Program-made: the position numbers and the translations under genes
In this document: positions 51,316 through 62,468 of the stretch, in pieces
How positions within the stretch are numbered: position 1 is the stretch's first letter
How the letters are laid out: every line of letters starts with the position of its first letter
Assembly: GCF_964275005.1 (NCBI RefSeq)
Contig: NC_092689.1
Coordinates: forward strand, 9,257,200-9,321,199
Length of the DNA: 64,000 nucleotides
Direction of reading: 5' to 3'
Source of the DNA: Diadema setosum
Lineage: Eukaryota > Echinodermata > Echinoidea > Diadematoida > Diadematidae
The notes under the pieces: generated by a model
What the model was told of the DNA's origin: nothing
Databases searched by the model: none
The model's input: the letters and a program-made list of their open reading frames with translations, nothing else

Positions 51316-51785
51316 CCGGGCGTTCAGGCAGAGGTTCTGAATTTTTTGGTCGTGCTCAGTCTGCACACAGTGAGCGGAACACCATATTAATTATACGTGT
51401 GCAATGATTGTGTGTAATGATATGGGAAAATGCATGGAGAAAAATAATATGTTTATGTATTTTACATTGAATCAGTTCCCGTCTGTTGTCTGGCAGAAAT
51501 GCATCAATCTTGCAATGTTGTTGTTAATTATTTTTCCTCTCCATCACGAGTATAAAATTATGGAACGTGTATATCATTTCACGTGAAGTTGTTGTGATGT
51601 CTGAAACTGCGAGGCTGTATTGCAGGTGACCTATTGCAGGTGGCCTTCAATTTTGTTTGTCACGTTATATTGACATGTTTAACAGACTGTTACTCACCAA
51701 GATGCCTCTTGAAATGTTTTGAAAAACTTCTGCTAGATTTCACATGAGCGGATGATTATTAGTTGTCTCTCTGCTATCATTTTGT
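51316..51785. other. Stretch without a recognisable gene
   Basis: Plain AT-rich sequence between the nested MITE pair and the repeat at 51786. Confidence 0.35.
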
Positions 51786-52080
51786 GTGAAACAAAGTATT
51801 GTTTCTCTTCCAAAGATAGCGTGCCAATTAATCTGCACTTACTGTTGGTGCTCATTAAATACATTCCAAGCCACCTCCAGCCTAGACATCCGTAGGCGTT
51901 GTGCTGTAGAGCGGGATCTGAACATCTCTCATGAAGCGAGACTTTTCTTTTCTTTTCTTTTCCCCACTAACAATGTGAAACAAAGTATTGTTTCTCCTTC
52001 AAAAAATAGTGTGCAATTATTCTGTACTTACGGTTGGTGCTCTATACAAGACATTCCAACCCACCTCCAGCTTAGATATC
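51786..52080. repeat. Locally duplicated repeat, left copy
   Basis: Blocks such as 'aacaaagtattgtttctc', 'tccagcctagacatccgtag' and 'gaacatctctcatgaagcga' occur twice here and again at 57935-58250. The copy is cut at 52080, where the LINE tail begins; the other copy continues past that point, so the LINE landed in this repeat. Confidence 0.75.
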
Positions 52081-52736
52081 AAGTTCAAGTTCAAGTTCAA
52101 GTTCAACTTTATTTTCATTTCCATTAAATAAGGAGAAATTATGTTCAATGCATAAACAAAACAAATTTGTAGTAATTTCGATAAACGTACATCAACAAGA
52201 TACATGTGATGATGATTAACGACATAATTGCATTTATAAGGTATATACATATGCACATTACACGGATGGGAATGGAAATGGAGGGTCCCACTAAAAAGCC
52301 AAGCTTGTACGATATGGGACCCTCAGAAATACATAAAAAGCCAATAATGGCTTCATGAAACTACAAACAAATATATGAAACAAAATCAAAGAAACCAATG
52401 TCAACTGACATGAAATGAAAAAACAGGAAAGAACGAAAAAAAAAGAGAAAAGGGAAACAAAAGAAAATGAAACTGCAACACACGCCATCGTGGACACAAG
52501 CAAATAGATTTCCAGGATGTATAGGAGTAATAAGACGCACCCTTGAATGATATTGTGAATATAAGGATTGGGTACATATACCCGAAAAACTACAAAAGAG
52601 CGGACATATTAAAAACAAAGAAAACAAAGAATAGACACAATGATGCATTGTTCGACGACTGTCATATTTAAGGAGAACTTATATTCGACAGATTATTTTA
52701 CTCTCATGATAGAAAATAGTTGATGTGTAATGATTA

Positions 52737-52773
<37 letters not shown>
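52737..52773. repeat. (AT)n microsatellite
   Basis: AT units inside the LINE 3' UTR. Confidence 0.9.
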
Positions 52774-52775
<2 letters not shown>

Positions 52776-52810
52776 ATAAGTGATAACTTAATTGAGCTAA
52801 TGAAACAAAC

Positions 52811-54053
52811 CTAGTCCGGTAATATGTTATAAGATTTCAATAAAAATAATTTCAATCTATTCTTGAAAGAATTCAAAGTTCGTGCTGTTACAATATCATT
52901 AGGAAGTGAGTTCCAAAACTTTGGCCCATCGTAAATAAAGGTGTTCTGAGCCAGCAGAGTTCTGAAAAAGGGCAAATGAAACTCATTCGAACGCCTTGTT
53001 GGGTAATTGTGAACGGACTGATTTCTTGGAAACATTGTTTCAAATATATTTGGAAGATTTTTTTTTTATCATAATTAAACATAAATTGTCCTAGGTTAAA
53101 CAGATACAAATCCTTGATTTTCAATATTTTGTTTTCAAAAAATAACGGGTCGGTATGAGACAGAAATGCAGTATGACATATAATACGGAGTGACTTCTTT
53201 TGTAATAAAAGTAATTTATCTAAGAATGTTTGATATGTATTTCCCCAAGCAAGAATACCATAATTTAAGTACGGCAATATGAGAGATGAATATAATGTAA
53301 TAAGGGACGACAAAGGAAGACACAATTTAACCTTGTTGATTATACCAATATTTCTTGAAATAATTTTACATATACTATTAATATGGAATTTCCATGAAAG
53401 CTTATTATCAACCGTTATTCCCAGAAATTTAATATGGCAAACAATTTCCAGTGGAGTCCCATCAAAAACAACGTCAACAGGTGGTTTCTCTATAGAGTTG
53501 CTAAAAAACATATATTTTGTTTTTTGAAGATTGAGAGATAATTTATTTGCCTTTATCCATTGGGTGACATTTTCTAATTCAGAGTTTATTGTATTTACAA
53601 GAGTAAGAGGATTATTGTGCGAAAAAAATAAATTTGAGTCATCCGCAAAGAGAATAAAGGAAAGAACATCTGATGACCTACAAAAATCATTTATATAAAC
53701 GAGAAACAAAAGCGGACCTAATAAACTTCCCTGTGGGACCCCACATTTGATATTTAACATTTGTGAATTATACCCATTCAAAGAGACATACTGCTTCCTG
53801 TTCATGAGGTAGCTCCTGAACCACTCCAAGGCCTTCCCACGCACGCCGTAATGATGTAATTTATCAAGTAAAATATCATGATTAATGGTGTCGAAGGCCT
53901 TGGAGAAGTCCAGGAACAAACCTATTACATGGGAAGATCAGTCAATAGCGTGTGCCACTTTTTCTACAAAACTTAATAATGCATGTGTTGTGTTGTGTTT
54001 TTCTCTAAATCCGAACTTAGAATTTGAAAGTATATGATTGAATTTTAAAAAAG
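52811..54053 (-). pseudogene. LINE reverse transcriptase, middle and C-terminal part
   Basis: - strand frames with LFLDFSKAFDTINHDILLDK, GVPQGSLLGPLLFLVYINDF and the catalytic FADDSNLF, then a thumb region and a C-terminal YDGPKFWNSLPNDI block ending KSYNILPD. Continuity with the upstream frame is lost by a frameshift near 54060 and a TGA near 53938-53942 (inside 'HAID-stop-SSHVIG'). A second frameshift near 53000-53030 separates the C-terminal 70 residues. All RT catalytic residues are otherwise present. Function when intact: target-primed reverse transcription of its own RNA. Confidence 0.88.
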
Positions 54054-56003
54054 TTATAGTTCTTTTATGAACGATTTTTTTTCAAGAATTTTGGACAATG
54101 TACATAACAAAGAAATCGGTCGGTAATTATCAACATCTAATTTGTCGCCTTTTTTAAACAAGGGAATGACTTTTGCTATTTTCATGCTCTCAGGGACAAT
54201 GCCATTGGAAAGAGATAAATTGAATATGTGAGCTAAAGGATCCGCAATTGAAGATATTACCCCCTTCAAAAGAAAATTACTGATGTCATCATGTCCAGCA
54301 CTTTTTTTGGAACTAAAATCTGAAACAATATTAATTATCTCCTGCTTATATGTTGGACTAAGAAACATTGAACTGGAATTTGGTGGACCTAAAAATTCAG
54401 AAAAATGTTTCGTTGAATGGGGTATATTGCTTGCAAGATTTTCCCCGATTAAAGAAAAATGATTATTCAAAATATTACAAATCTGATGAGAATCTTCAAT
54501 GATTTCATCTTCAAACCTAATTTTAGTAATATTACATTTATCATTTGATATATACATTGCTTGCTTTAAAACCTTCCATGTGTTTTGCATATCGTGCCTA
54601 TACAAATATAACTGCTTGGTATAATATTTTCTCTTTTCTATGCGTATAATTTTCGTCAACGTATTTTTATAACTAGTATATTTAAGTTTCGATTGCTCAG
54701 TAGGTTTCATTTTGAATTTATAATATAAATTATTCTTTCTGTTTATTGAACGTAAAAGTGATTTAGAGATCCATGGGAGCCTAGGTATTTTTTTATAATC
54801 AGATTGTTTTTGTCTACGTTTTGGAATATGGATATCCAAGAGTCGAAGAAAATTTTGCATAAAGTATTCAAAAGACAAATTTACATCATTTGTATCAAAG
54901 ATGCAAGACCAGTCTGTCATGTCTAAACTAGCACCTAGACTGGCTATATTTTCATGAGTGATTCTTCGTCTCAATAAACAACCATATCTATTATCAATAG
55001 TATCATTTAAAGAGAAACTAGTAGAGATGGGGAAATGGTCTGTTATGTCTGAAAGCAGTATAAGGGAATCGGGAGGAGGAAGAATATTACAAAAAATATT
55101 ATCAATAAGGGAGGCAGATTCATTAACTATTCGTGTGGGCTTAGATATCAAAGGCAAAAAAGAAGCAGATAAAAATATTTCCAAAAAATCTTGTGACATA
55201 TTATTTTGTTTTAATAAGTCTATATTGAAATCTCCCATTATGAAACATTTTTTGTGAAGAAAAATTGGGTTCTTCACCAAATCCGAAAAATAATCTAAAA
55301 ATGATTTAGTGTTTGCATTTGGAGGTCTATATACTACACCTATGATAATATTCTTACTGCCAGGAACGGATATTTCAATAAAAAGAGATTCAATCGAATC
55401 AGTCATGCTGTTAAGCTCATCACGAACTACATAATCATACATTTGTGAAACGTATAACGCAACGCCCCCACCCACCCTATGTTGCCTGTTGTTAACTACA
55501 AAATCATATCCGTCGAGAGCGTATGGAAGACTTGAATCCTGGGAAAGCCAGGTTTCGGTCAAACCTATCACTGAGAATTTTTGCCTGATGGGTTTATTAA
55601 AAAACAACTGCAATTCTTCAAAATGTTTATTAACACTTCTAATGTTGAAATGTGTAAGAGAAAAGGTGGTATCATCATACTCCTTAACAACATTATTAAA
55701 CTGGTTGAGAGTGAGATATTCAGAAGATGGACTTTGAAGTTGGTTTTCTATGTCAAAATCATATTCAAATTCTTGCGACAATGAATTAAAACTATCTGAA
55801 ACATAATCATCAAAAAAGGTATCATTTTGAGTGACATTTGCTTCACGTTCTGCAAAAGAAGGCCCGGCCGTATCAAAAAAGTCATCATCATTAATTGAAT
55901 TGAATGCTGTGTCTATTGTATTGTGGATCAAAGGGTGAACGTGATGTCCGTTGCTTGTGTCCACGAAGGCACCCGTAGAGGGCAGTACTGATGAGTTTGA
56001 CAT
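54054..56003 (-). CDS. LINE ORF, endonuclease and start of reverse transcriptase (649 aa)
   Basis: The first 110 residues are acidic with no recognised domain. Residues 115-335 or so form an AP-type endonuclease: HFNIRS, GLTETW, GVVYRPP, GDFNIDL, LIDNIF and SDITDHFP supply the expected Asn, Glu, Tyr, Asp/Asn and Asp-His catalytic positions. The linker is followed by the RT opening block KVIPLFKKGDKLDVDNYRPI, and the frame ends shortly after it by a frameshift. Start chosen at the Met at 56003, the first in the open frame. The endonuclease looks intact. Clade below CR1/L2/Jockey group not settled. Confidence 0.85.
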   Translation of the reverse strand: MSNSSVLPSTGAFVDTSNGHHVHPLIHNTIDTAFNSINDDDFFDTAGPSFAEREANVTQNDTFFDDYVSDSFNSLSQEFEYDFDIENQLQSPSSEYLTLNQFNNVVKEYDDTTFSLTHFNIRSVNKHFEELQLFFNKPIRQKFSVIGLTETWLSQDSSLPYALDGYDFVVNNRQHRVGGGVALYVSQMYDYVVRDELNSMTDSIESLFIEISVPGSKNIIIGVVYRPPNANTKSFLDYFSDLVKNPIFLHKKCFIMGDFNIDLLKQNNMSQDFLEIFLSASFLPLISKPTRIVNESASLIDNIFCNILPPPDSLILLSDITDHFPISTSFSLNDTIDNRYGCLLRRRITHENIASLGASLDMTDWSCIFDTNDVNLSFEYFMQNFLRLLDIHIPKRRQKQSDYKKIPRLPWISKSLLRSINRKNNLYYKFKMKPTEQSKLKYTSYKNTLTKIIRIEKRKYYTKQLYLYRHDMQNTWKVLKQAMYISNDKCNITKIRFEDEIIEDSHQICNILNNHFSLIGENLASNIPHSTKHFSEFLGPPNSSSMFLSPTYKQEIINIVSDFSSKKSAGHDDISNFLLKGVISSIADPLAHIFNLSLSNGIVPESMKIAKVIPLFKKGDKLDVDNYRPISLLCTLSKILEKKSFIKEL

Positions 56004-56040
56004 CTTGAATGTCTGTGATGTGCGAAACTAAAGAGAGAGA

Positions 56041-56449
56041 AAAAGAAAAAAAGGCTGTGTCTATTGGGAACCAGAGTCAACGTATACAAAACAAACTATG
56101 CAAGTATGTCAGGACATTATCGGCAAGTGACATGAAAGGTGGCTCCAGATGGCCTGTGGGTACCAAGGAAATTACACAATGATAATAATAATGAAAAGAA
56201 TAGATGTGAGGAATTGACATAAGTTCCGAAAAAAAAGAGTTGCTTGGCAACCTCACGCAGTGGTTTAAATTCGTTGGTAACACTCTCTTGTGTGATTTAG
56301 ATAATCGTAAGCATCTTGGAAAGAGAACAAATTATTCACTGTGGTTACAAAACTTCGGCATTCTGCATTCCGAATGCCCATGTATGGACATAAGGTTAAA
56401 ATAACATTTCTGAAACTACCAGTTAACATTTCATGTTGGAGGACGATGA
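56041..56449. other. Stretch without a recognisable gene
   Basis: Sequence just 5' of the LINE. No exon recognised. Confidence 0.35.
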
Positions 56450-56690
56450 CCGGGGAGAATATCGTTGTGTACGCTGATTAGAGAGAGTACGAGTGCATCT
56501 GAATGAGGACTGTTACATAAGTGGCGTAATTACGGCTAACATGCTACATGTGTGAACGGAATGCAAGCCTATAATTCTAACATCTGCGTAGGAAGGTAAG
56601 CGAAGTTCAATCCGAAACAGAGTAGGCCTACAATGTGTAAGTATAGATTAAAGGGGCGTATTTGATGTTCACACTTCACCAGAACTATTG
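56450..56690. repeat. Locally duplicated repeat, middle copy
   Basis: 'gaatgaggactgttacataa', 'ggcgtaattac' and 'catgctacat' repeat at about 57590-57830 with scattered changes. Confidence 0.7.
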
Positions 56691-57541
56691 TCCTCTCGAA
56701 CATACAACACACCTGCAAAGCTATACTCTCCCTTCCTCATCCCCTCACCATTCCACCCTTCAATGACACTCAACAAATCTTACAGCGATTAATGCTGGTG
56801 TGTGAAAATTGAAAGAATATAGTTTTGAAAATAAGCAAACCTATGTATTGAATGAAAATGTCAGAAATGCGTTTCTCAATGTGTAAGAATCGGCTCTTTT
56901 CTGGAGTGCCAGGGAAGGTGGTCGTGTGAGGGTGAAAACGATTACAAAAATTCAAGGTGAATTAAAGTATGGTTTACACAAATACTTTAGCAATTTCATG
57001 GGTATGAAGAATACAAAAGTAATTGAAGGCACACTATAAAAAGGACCAAAGTTAGGTTCCAAAGTTACCCCATGAGGGTACAGTACAAGGCAAATACCAG
57101 GATTAAGTATAATAAACGGGAGGATGCAGATATTAAGAAAGATAACTTCTGCTCCTTACAATTCAATAATGTGAACAGCTACCTGGATTCAAATTTCATA
57201 TTTATGTTACAAATAGATTAAGAGGGAAGTAGGTGAATACTCGTTAATTGTTGCTGAGGTTTACATAATCACATTCAAGTTGAAAAAACCCCATAATTTT
57301 ATATATAATGAAATATTTCGTCTATTATACATGCATTTCGGAACTGATTTTCAAGTTGATGTTACTGGTACAAAAGTGTGAACAGATCACCCCCCCCCCC
57401 CAAAAAAAAAAAGGCACTCATAGCTGTATACACATAAAGCCGCCATTACATTGGTGGCTTTCTATTCCTTTCACCATGGTGCCCAGCTTAAGAATAAAAT
57501 ACAAATCTGCAATAACATTGTGTACCGGAGAATGACATTGT
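56691..57541. other. Stretch without a recognisable gene
   Basis: AT-rich sequence with a C run and A run at 57390-57412. No exon recognised. Confidence 0.35.
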
Positions 57542-57641
57542 GAACTGGAGAATAATATTGTGTACACTGATGAGTGTACGGGCGGAGAATGACATTGTGA
57601 ACTGGAGAATAACATTGTGTACACTGATGAGTGTACGGGCG
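57542..57641 (+). repeat. 57-bp tandem duplication
   Basis: 'gaactggagaataa.attgtg' then 'tacactgatgagtgtacggg' twice, period 57. Confidence 0.8.
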
Positions 57642-58260
57642 CAATTGAATGAGGACTGTTACATAAATGGCGTAATTACAGCTGACATGCTACATGATTG
57701 TGTGTACAAAATGCCAATCTCTAATTCTAGCGACTGTGTGGGAAGGTGAGTGGAGTTCAAATCAAGAAAAAGTACGATGTATGTGGAATAGATAAAGGCG
57801 TACTCGATGCTCACACTCAACCGTAGACGTTGTGGTGTAGACATGGTGGAGCGAGACTTCTCTTTTCTTTTCTTTTCTTTTCTTTTCTTTTCTTTTCTTT
57901 TCTTTTCTTTTCTTTTCTTTTCCCCACTAACAAATAAGTTTAGCAAAAAAGTATTGGTGCTCAATAAATACATTCCAACCTACCTCCAGCCTAGACATCC
58001 GTAGGCGTTGTGCTGTAGAGCGGGACCTGAACATCTCTCATGAAGCGAGACTTCTCTTTTCTTTTCTTTTCCCCACTAACAATGTGAACAAAGTATTGTT
58101 TCTCTTCAAAAGATAGCGTGTCAATGTCTGTACTTACGGTTGGTGCTCTATACAAGACATTCTAACCCACCTCCAGCTTAGATATCCGTAGACGATGTGG
58201 TGTAGACATGGTAGAGCGAGAGTTCTCTTTTCTTTTCTTTCCCCACTAACAAATAAGTTT
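57590..58260. repeat. Locally duplicated repeat, right copy
   Basis: Contains in succession the sequence found at 56450-56690 and the sequence found at 51786-52080, joined through TTTTC-rich runs. Within it, 'catccgtag.cg.tgtg.tgtag' followed by a TTTTC run recurs three times. Confidence 0.7.
57858..57922. repeat. (TTTTC)n microsatellite
   Basis: About 13 pentamer units. The Lys/Glu-rich - strand frame here is its translation. Confidence 0.9.
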
Positions 58261-58514
58261 AGCAAGAAACATAGAAGCATTCTTTTAAGATCGGAATTTT
58301 CACGTACACATTTTGCCTGGAAAAGAATTACCAAGATCTTTTCAACACAATACATGTTCACGTACTCGAACAGTTTTCGCTAAAGGTACAAGTATGTTTA
58401 CAAGACTGCAGACAGTATAAGACAGTAGAATGATTTGCCCCTTAACAAATCAGACTACATCTCTTGAAATGTTTTCAAACGTAAATCAAAGTCATTCCTC
58501 TTAAATGATTAGTG

Positions 58515-58517
<3 letters not shown>

Positions 58518-58567
<50 letters not shown>
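58518..58567. repeat. (TA)n microsatellite
   Basis: About 24 TA units, followed by 'cacatacatatt'. Confidence 0.9.
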
Positions 58568-58573
<6 letters not shown>

Positions 58574-60865
58574 CATATTACTGTCCTACTTTAGCGGGGG
58601 GGGGGGGGAGGGTTCGACAAATTACTCAAATCCGATTTATTGATGTTTTCCTGGAAAAATATGGTGTAGAAATCAATCATTTTGAGATATGTCATTGGAA
58701 TCGCCAGCGCAATATTTTTTTCATTTATAAGAAATATATCGCATTTGTCACTGCTGCCTTTTACCAGGGTGGGGCGGTACAGATTTGACAGATCTGCGAG
58801 TGCATTATACAGAGTTATTAATATTTCTTCCCAGGGGACATGGTGACATGCACTAAACAATTCCATGTTCAATTTTCCTAAAGAGTACACCTAACAAGAA
58901 TGTGTGTGTGTGTTTGGTTTTTTTTTTTTTTCTAAGCGTGTGTGGGGGGCCTCCGAGGCAATGTTTTTGGCAAGGGTCTTTTCCGTTTTCAGTATGCACC
59001 AGATCAGATTACAAGATGTACTTGTTTTGTACATCTTAACCATGTTTATCATTAACTAATAACATCACAGATCAATATTATGGTATTTTGACGTCATTGA
59101 CCTCTAAAGGTCATCAGAGGTCAAAGGTAGAAACCTGTCAATGCCCTGTGGAATCCGAAGATTTGTAGAACAAATGCATTTTTAGTGCAGCGTAACCAAG
59201 ATCTAGGCCTGTCATTCACAAATGCCTCCAAACATCAATATGCTGATATTTAAAGTTCATTGACCTCTGAAGGTCATCAGAGGTCAAATCAGACTTTCCT
59301 CCCGATCTTAAAATGAATCTTATGGTATGTACTAACACTGGTGAAAGTTTCATGCTTTAGTCAATTTTTGCACAATTCTCATGATTTTGAGGGCTTAACT
59401 GCTCTACTCATAAGGAGGTAAAAAAGACATCAAGGAAGAGCACGAATTTAACTGGGTCCCATCAGGGTCTTTACACGGATATTGTTATCACCGCCATCTC
59501 CAAAATATATTCAGAGCAAAGTTATGTGTGGACAACCATTATTAAAGAAAATATACAGAAAATTCCACCCCAAAAAAAATCATTTTTCATGAAAATTACA
59601 CATTCCATCAACTTCATACTGACATATATTAAAGGTGGTAATTATATTCCCCCTGCTTTCTAAAAGCGGTTAGTCAAGTGCTCTTTCATAATGCTAGAAA
59701 AGTGAATTTTTGTGGAATTTTCTTTAGATTTTCTTTATATTGCGGTCCACACATAATTATGTCATAATCTCTAGTAGTCTTCTCATCCAGCGGTTCCAGC
59801 ACCAAAACTTTAAAAATTCATAACGTTTGGATCGACTGTCCGATTTTCCTCAAACTTTCACTGATGTGTTGTACTAATGTTGCTGCTTTCACTCAATCCA
59901 CATTGCTCTTTGGGTTGTTCCCTTTAACATTTTCCACGGACATTCCGGTACGCCAAGGATCATGCGGGATGACTTCACCAGTGTTCACGGAGTCAACATG
60001 GTCATGCCGGAAACAGCGCGAATGATCCCGGAACGACGATTCGTGATGATCCGTGTTCCGATGCATGAAAGTGTAAAAAGGGGCTTGACATTGCTTGCAT
60101 CATAAGTGCATACAAACATGTGCACATGCATGTACACTTAGATTGCCTTAACTGTGAATATAATTTTTTTTTTTTAATATCCATAAAAACACACAAAAAC
60201 ACATCTTCTTTCAAGCAGCGTACATTGTATGTATCATATCAATACCACGGAACGAACAAAGTAGTGCCCTGGATATTTATTTTTTCTGAACTAATATGTA
60301 TGTGTATGAGGTCATGCACATAAGCATGCATAAAGAAATTCACCAAACCTGCACTTTTCGATTCGATGCAAAAGAAAAAGAAGGAATTGTTATGGTAGTG
60401 CTCACATTGTTTAGATCTAGCATCATATACCACAATATCTGCGTTCCCTCTCTTCCCATGTCACATGACTGGTGTTCGACTGTTTTGATTGGTCAGTCAT
60501 AGCTGATGCGCCGTTAACGCCGAACAATTGATATAGCAGTCAGTCAATACGGCAATCTCTTTATAGGTCGAATATAATTATGTAAATCATTAACACAGTA
60601 CGTTCTGTCATTTTCTCCAGTACAGGAACATGTTCGTGCTATAGTGTAACGACAGTCACGCAAATCTCACAGCAGAGTTTCATTTTTTCATTATTGTAGT
60701 AAGGTGAGTGCACCATTGTTCTCTTACTATACTTAGGTCGACACACCTGTAATAGGCATTATCACTGTATTCCTCGTGAAGTAAAACAATACACATCAAG
60801 CATTTTGTTAATTATTTCCAATTGTAGAATCGCATTTGCAATCTAAAAGCGATTCCCCAAATCCC

Positions 60866-60933
<68 letters not shown>

Positions 60934-61435
60934 TGTACCAAACCTCTTTTCGAGAATTATTAGGAGAGGGGTGTAACACACTGCAGCAGTCCAAGGATTT
61001 GTGTGCCCCTGCTTCTGAAGTAGCTGAAACTAGCATGATTGATTTCATAGTGTTCTAGTTTAAAAATTCATCTGAGATCTGCTACAGCCAAATATGTTAT
61101 ACAATAATTGCAGTTCTCTAGAATTTGTTTCATTCACTATCAATCTGAATATCTACATGTAACTATATCCACTATGACTACCACAATTACTGCTACCAGC
61201 GAACTGGTAATCATACCTTTGGTAATGATTAATGTAATACATGTACTATAATTTCTCGTTATCCGTTTGTTTCTACTTACTCCACTTCCTTCCAAGTTCA
61301 GTTCTGTTTTTTCAGATGCTACTTCAATTGCAACCTCTTCCAGTCATATACTCTTACAATTTGTCTTCAGTCCTCACAATTCCATTGCCATCGTCAGCTA
61401 CAACACTTTTTTATCCATGTTATTCTGTCTTTTAG
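58568..61435. other. Upstream region of the second CYP4 gene
   Basis: Holds a G run (58597-58608), two 'gacctct.aaggtcatcagaggtca' blocks (about 59098 and 59268, direct repeat, 170 bp apart), the old repeat at 59600-59930 shared with CYP4 intron 1, and a GTT microsatellite. A consensus donor AAG|GTGAGT at 60701-60708 could end a non-coding first exon joining to the acceptor at 61435. This is a proposal only. Confidence 0.35.
60868..60931. repeat. (GTT)n microsatellite
   Basis: About 20 TTG units. The poly-Thr - strand frame is its translation. Confidence 0.9.
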
Positions 61436-61448
61436 TTCAAGTGTAACG

Positions 61449-61620
61449 ATGGATGTTAATTTCGGAGTAGGAGTCGCAGCGGTCATCTTTGTTGCGGCCT
61501 CAACCATGTGTTACCACATGATGAAGCTCATTCGCGTATTCATCCTTATCAGCAAATTTCAGGGGCCTCCGGCACTTCCGATTGTTGGCAATTTGCACAA
61601 GTTCAGTAAGGATTTGAGAG
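61449..61620 (+). CDS. Second CYP4, exon 1
   Basis: 57 codons plus one base; donor AGAG|GTCAGT. Confidence 0.88.
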
Positions 61621-62468
61621 GTCAGTAATATCAAGCACAGAAACACAATGTCAATGTTGCAACATGTTATAAGCTGTTAAAAATTGCAGTACAATGTGAG
61701 CGATTCCTTTCATTACTCGGACAAAAAAAATTCTTCCGTCACCATCTAGTACCATTACCATAATTCATTACATACTTTGTATGATTATGCTTCTTTTATT
61801 TGATTTTTACATTTCCCATCATAAAGGTAGAAAATTAAGTCACTGCTCTTTGTTCGGCAACGTAACAATCTGGTATTTGAAAAAAAAAAATCATCTGTGC
61901 CAAATTGTCATGTTTCTCGTAGACACAGAGGTGCTAGCTTCACTAAAATATTTTGACGTAATACAATCCAGTATGTTACTGAAAGGTCTTCCTCTAATTC
62001 GGTTGGCGATTTTTGAAGGTGCGATTTTTAGCCATCAGCTTTATATCTCAAGCATAAGCCGCCATCGACATTTTGGTGGCTTCAAATCAAGTCGTTCCGT
62101 TTTCAGGATTGGGTGGAAAACGCTGAGAAAATGTTCGAAGGAGCAAAGCGACCGAGCCGGGGGGGGGGGGGGGGGGGAGGGGGTGGAAGTGGACTGTGAC
62201 TGGGTAGCCCTACTTCATGTGTATCTGTTGAAGTAAGATTTTAATAACCATAAGTTTTGGTACACAGACAAAGAAATGTATGTGAAAATCAGATTTCGGG
62301 AGTGATCTTCGGGACTGATGCTTTTTTTTTTTTTTGGTGTCCATCATAGAATTTTTCGTGTACAGACAAGCAGTTTATGAGGAGTATCGAGCAAGGACAG
62401 GTGGAATAGTTAGATGGTGGAATGGACCAAAGCCTCACATAACCATCTACAGAGCCAAACACGTGGAG
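61449..62468 (+). CDS. Second cytochrome P450 family 4 gene, 5' part only
   Basis: Two exons are visible before the window ends. Exon 1 (61449-61620) encodes MDVNFGVGVAAVIFVAAST to the hinge KFQGPPALPIVGN and FSKDLR. Exon 2 (62350-62468) encodes EFFVYRQAVYEEYR and IVRWWNGPKPHITIYRAK. They are 172 and 119 nt, exactly as in the upstream CYP4, with the same intron phases (1 and 0) and a similar intron 1 (729 bp). An acceptor 'ctgtcttttag' lies 13 bases before the ATG. The anchor and hinge are intact, and no break was seen. Same likely role as its neighbour: a membrane-bound lipid or xenobiotic hydroxylase of the ER. It is a tandem paralogue, clearly diverged in the anchor. The rest of the gene is beyond 64000. 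Confidence 0.88.
62350..62468 (+). CDS. Second CYP4, exon 2
   Basis: Acceptor 'gtccatcatag' after a T-rich tract; donor GAG|GTAAGC; frame continuous with exon 1. Confidence 0.88.

Larger units (their letters stand above)
52080..56040 (-). mobile_element. Nearly full-length CR1/L2-like LINE
   Basis: Read on the - strand: a short 5' region, an endonuclease-plus-reverse-transcriptase frame (54054-56003, then 52811-54053 after breaks), a 3' UTR of about 0.7 kb containing an AT microsatellite, AATAAA, and a TTGAAC hexamer tail (52080-52106). The single long frame, APE-type endonuclease and tandem tail place it in the CR1/L2/Jockey group. The 3' UTR shares sequence with the fragment in CYP4 intron 4. 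About three breaks in coding, so inactive but young. Confidence 0.85.
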
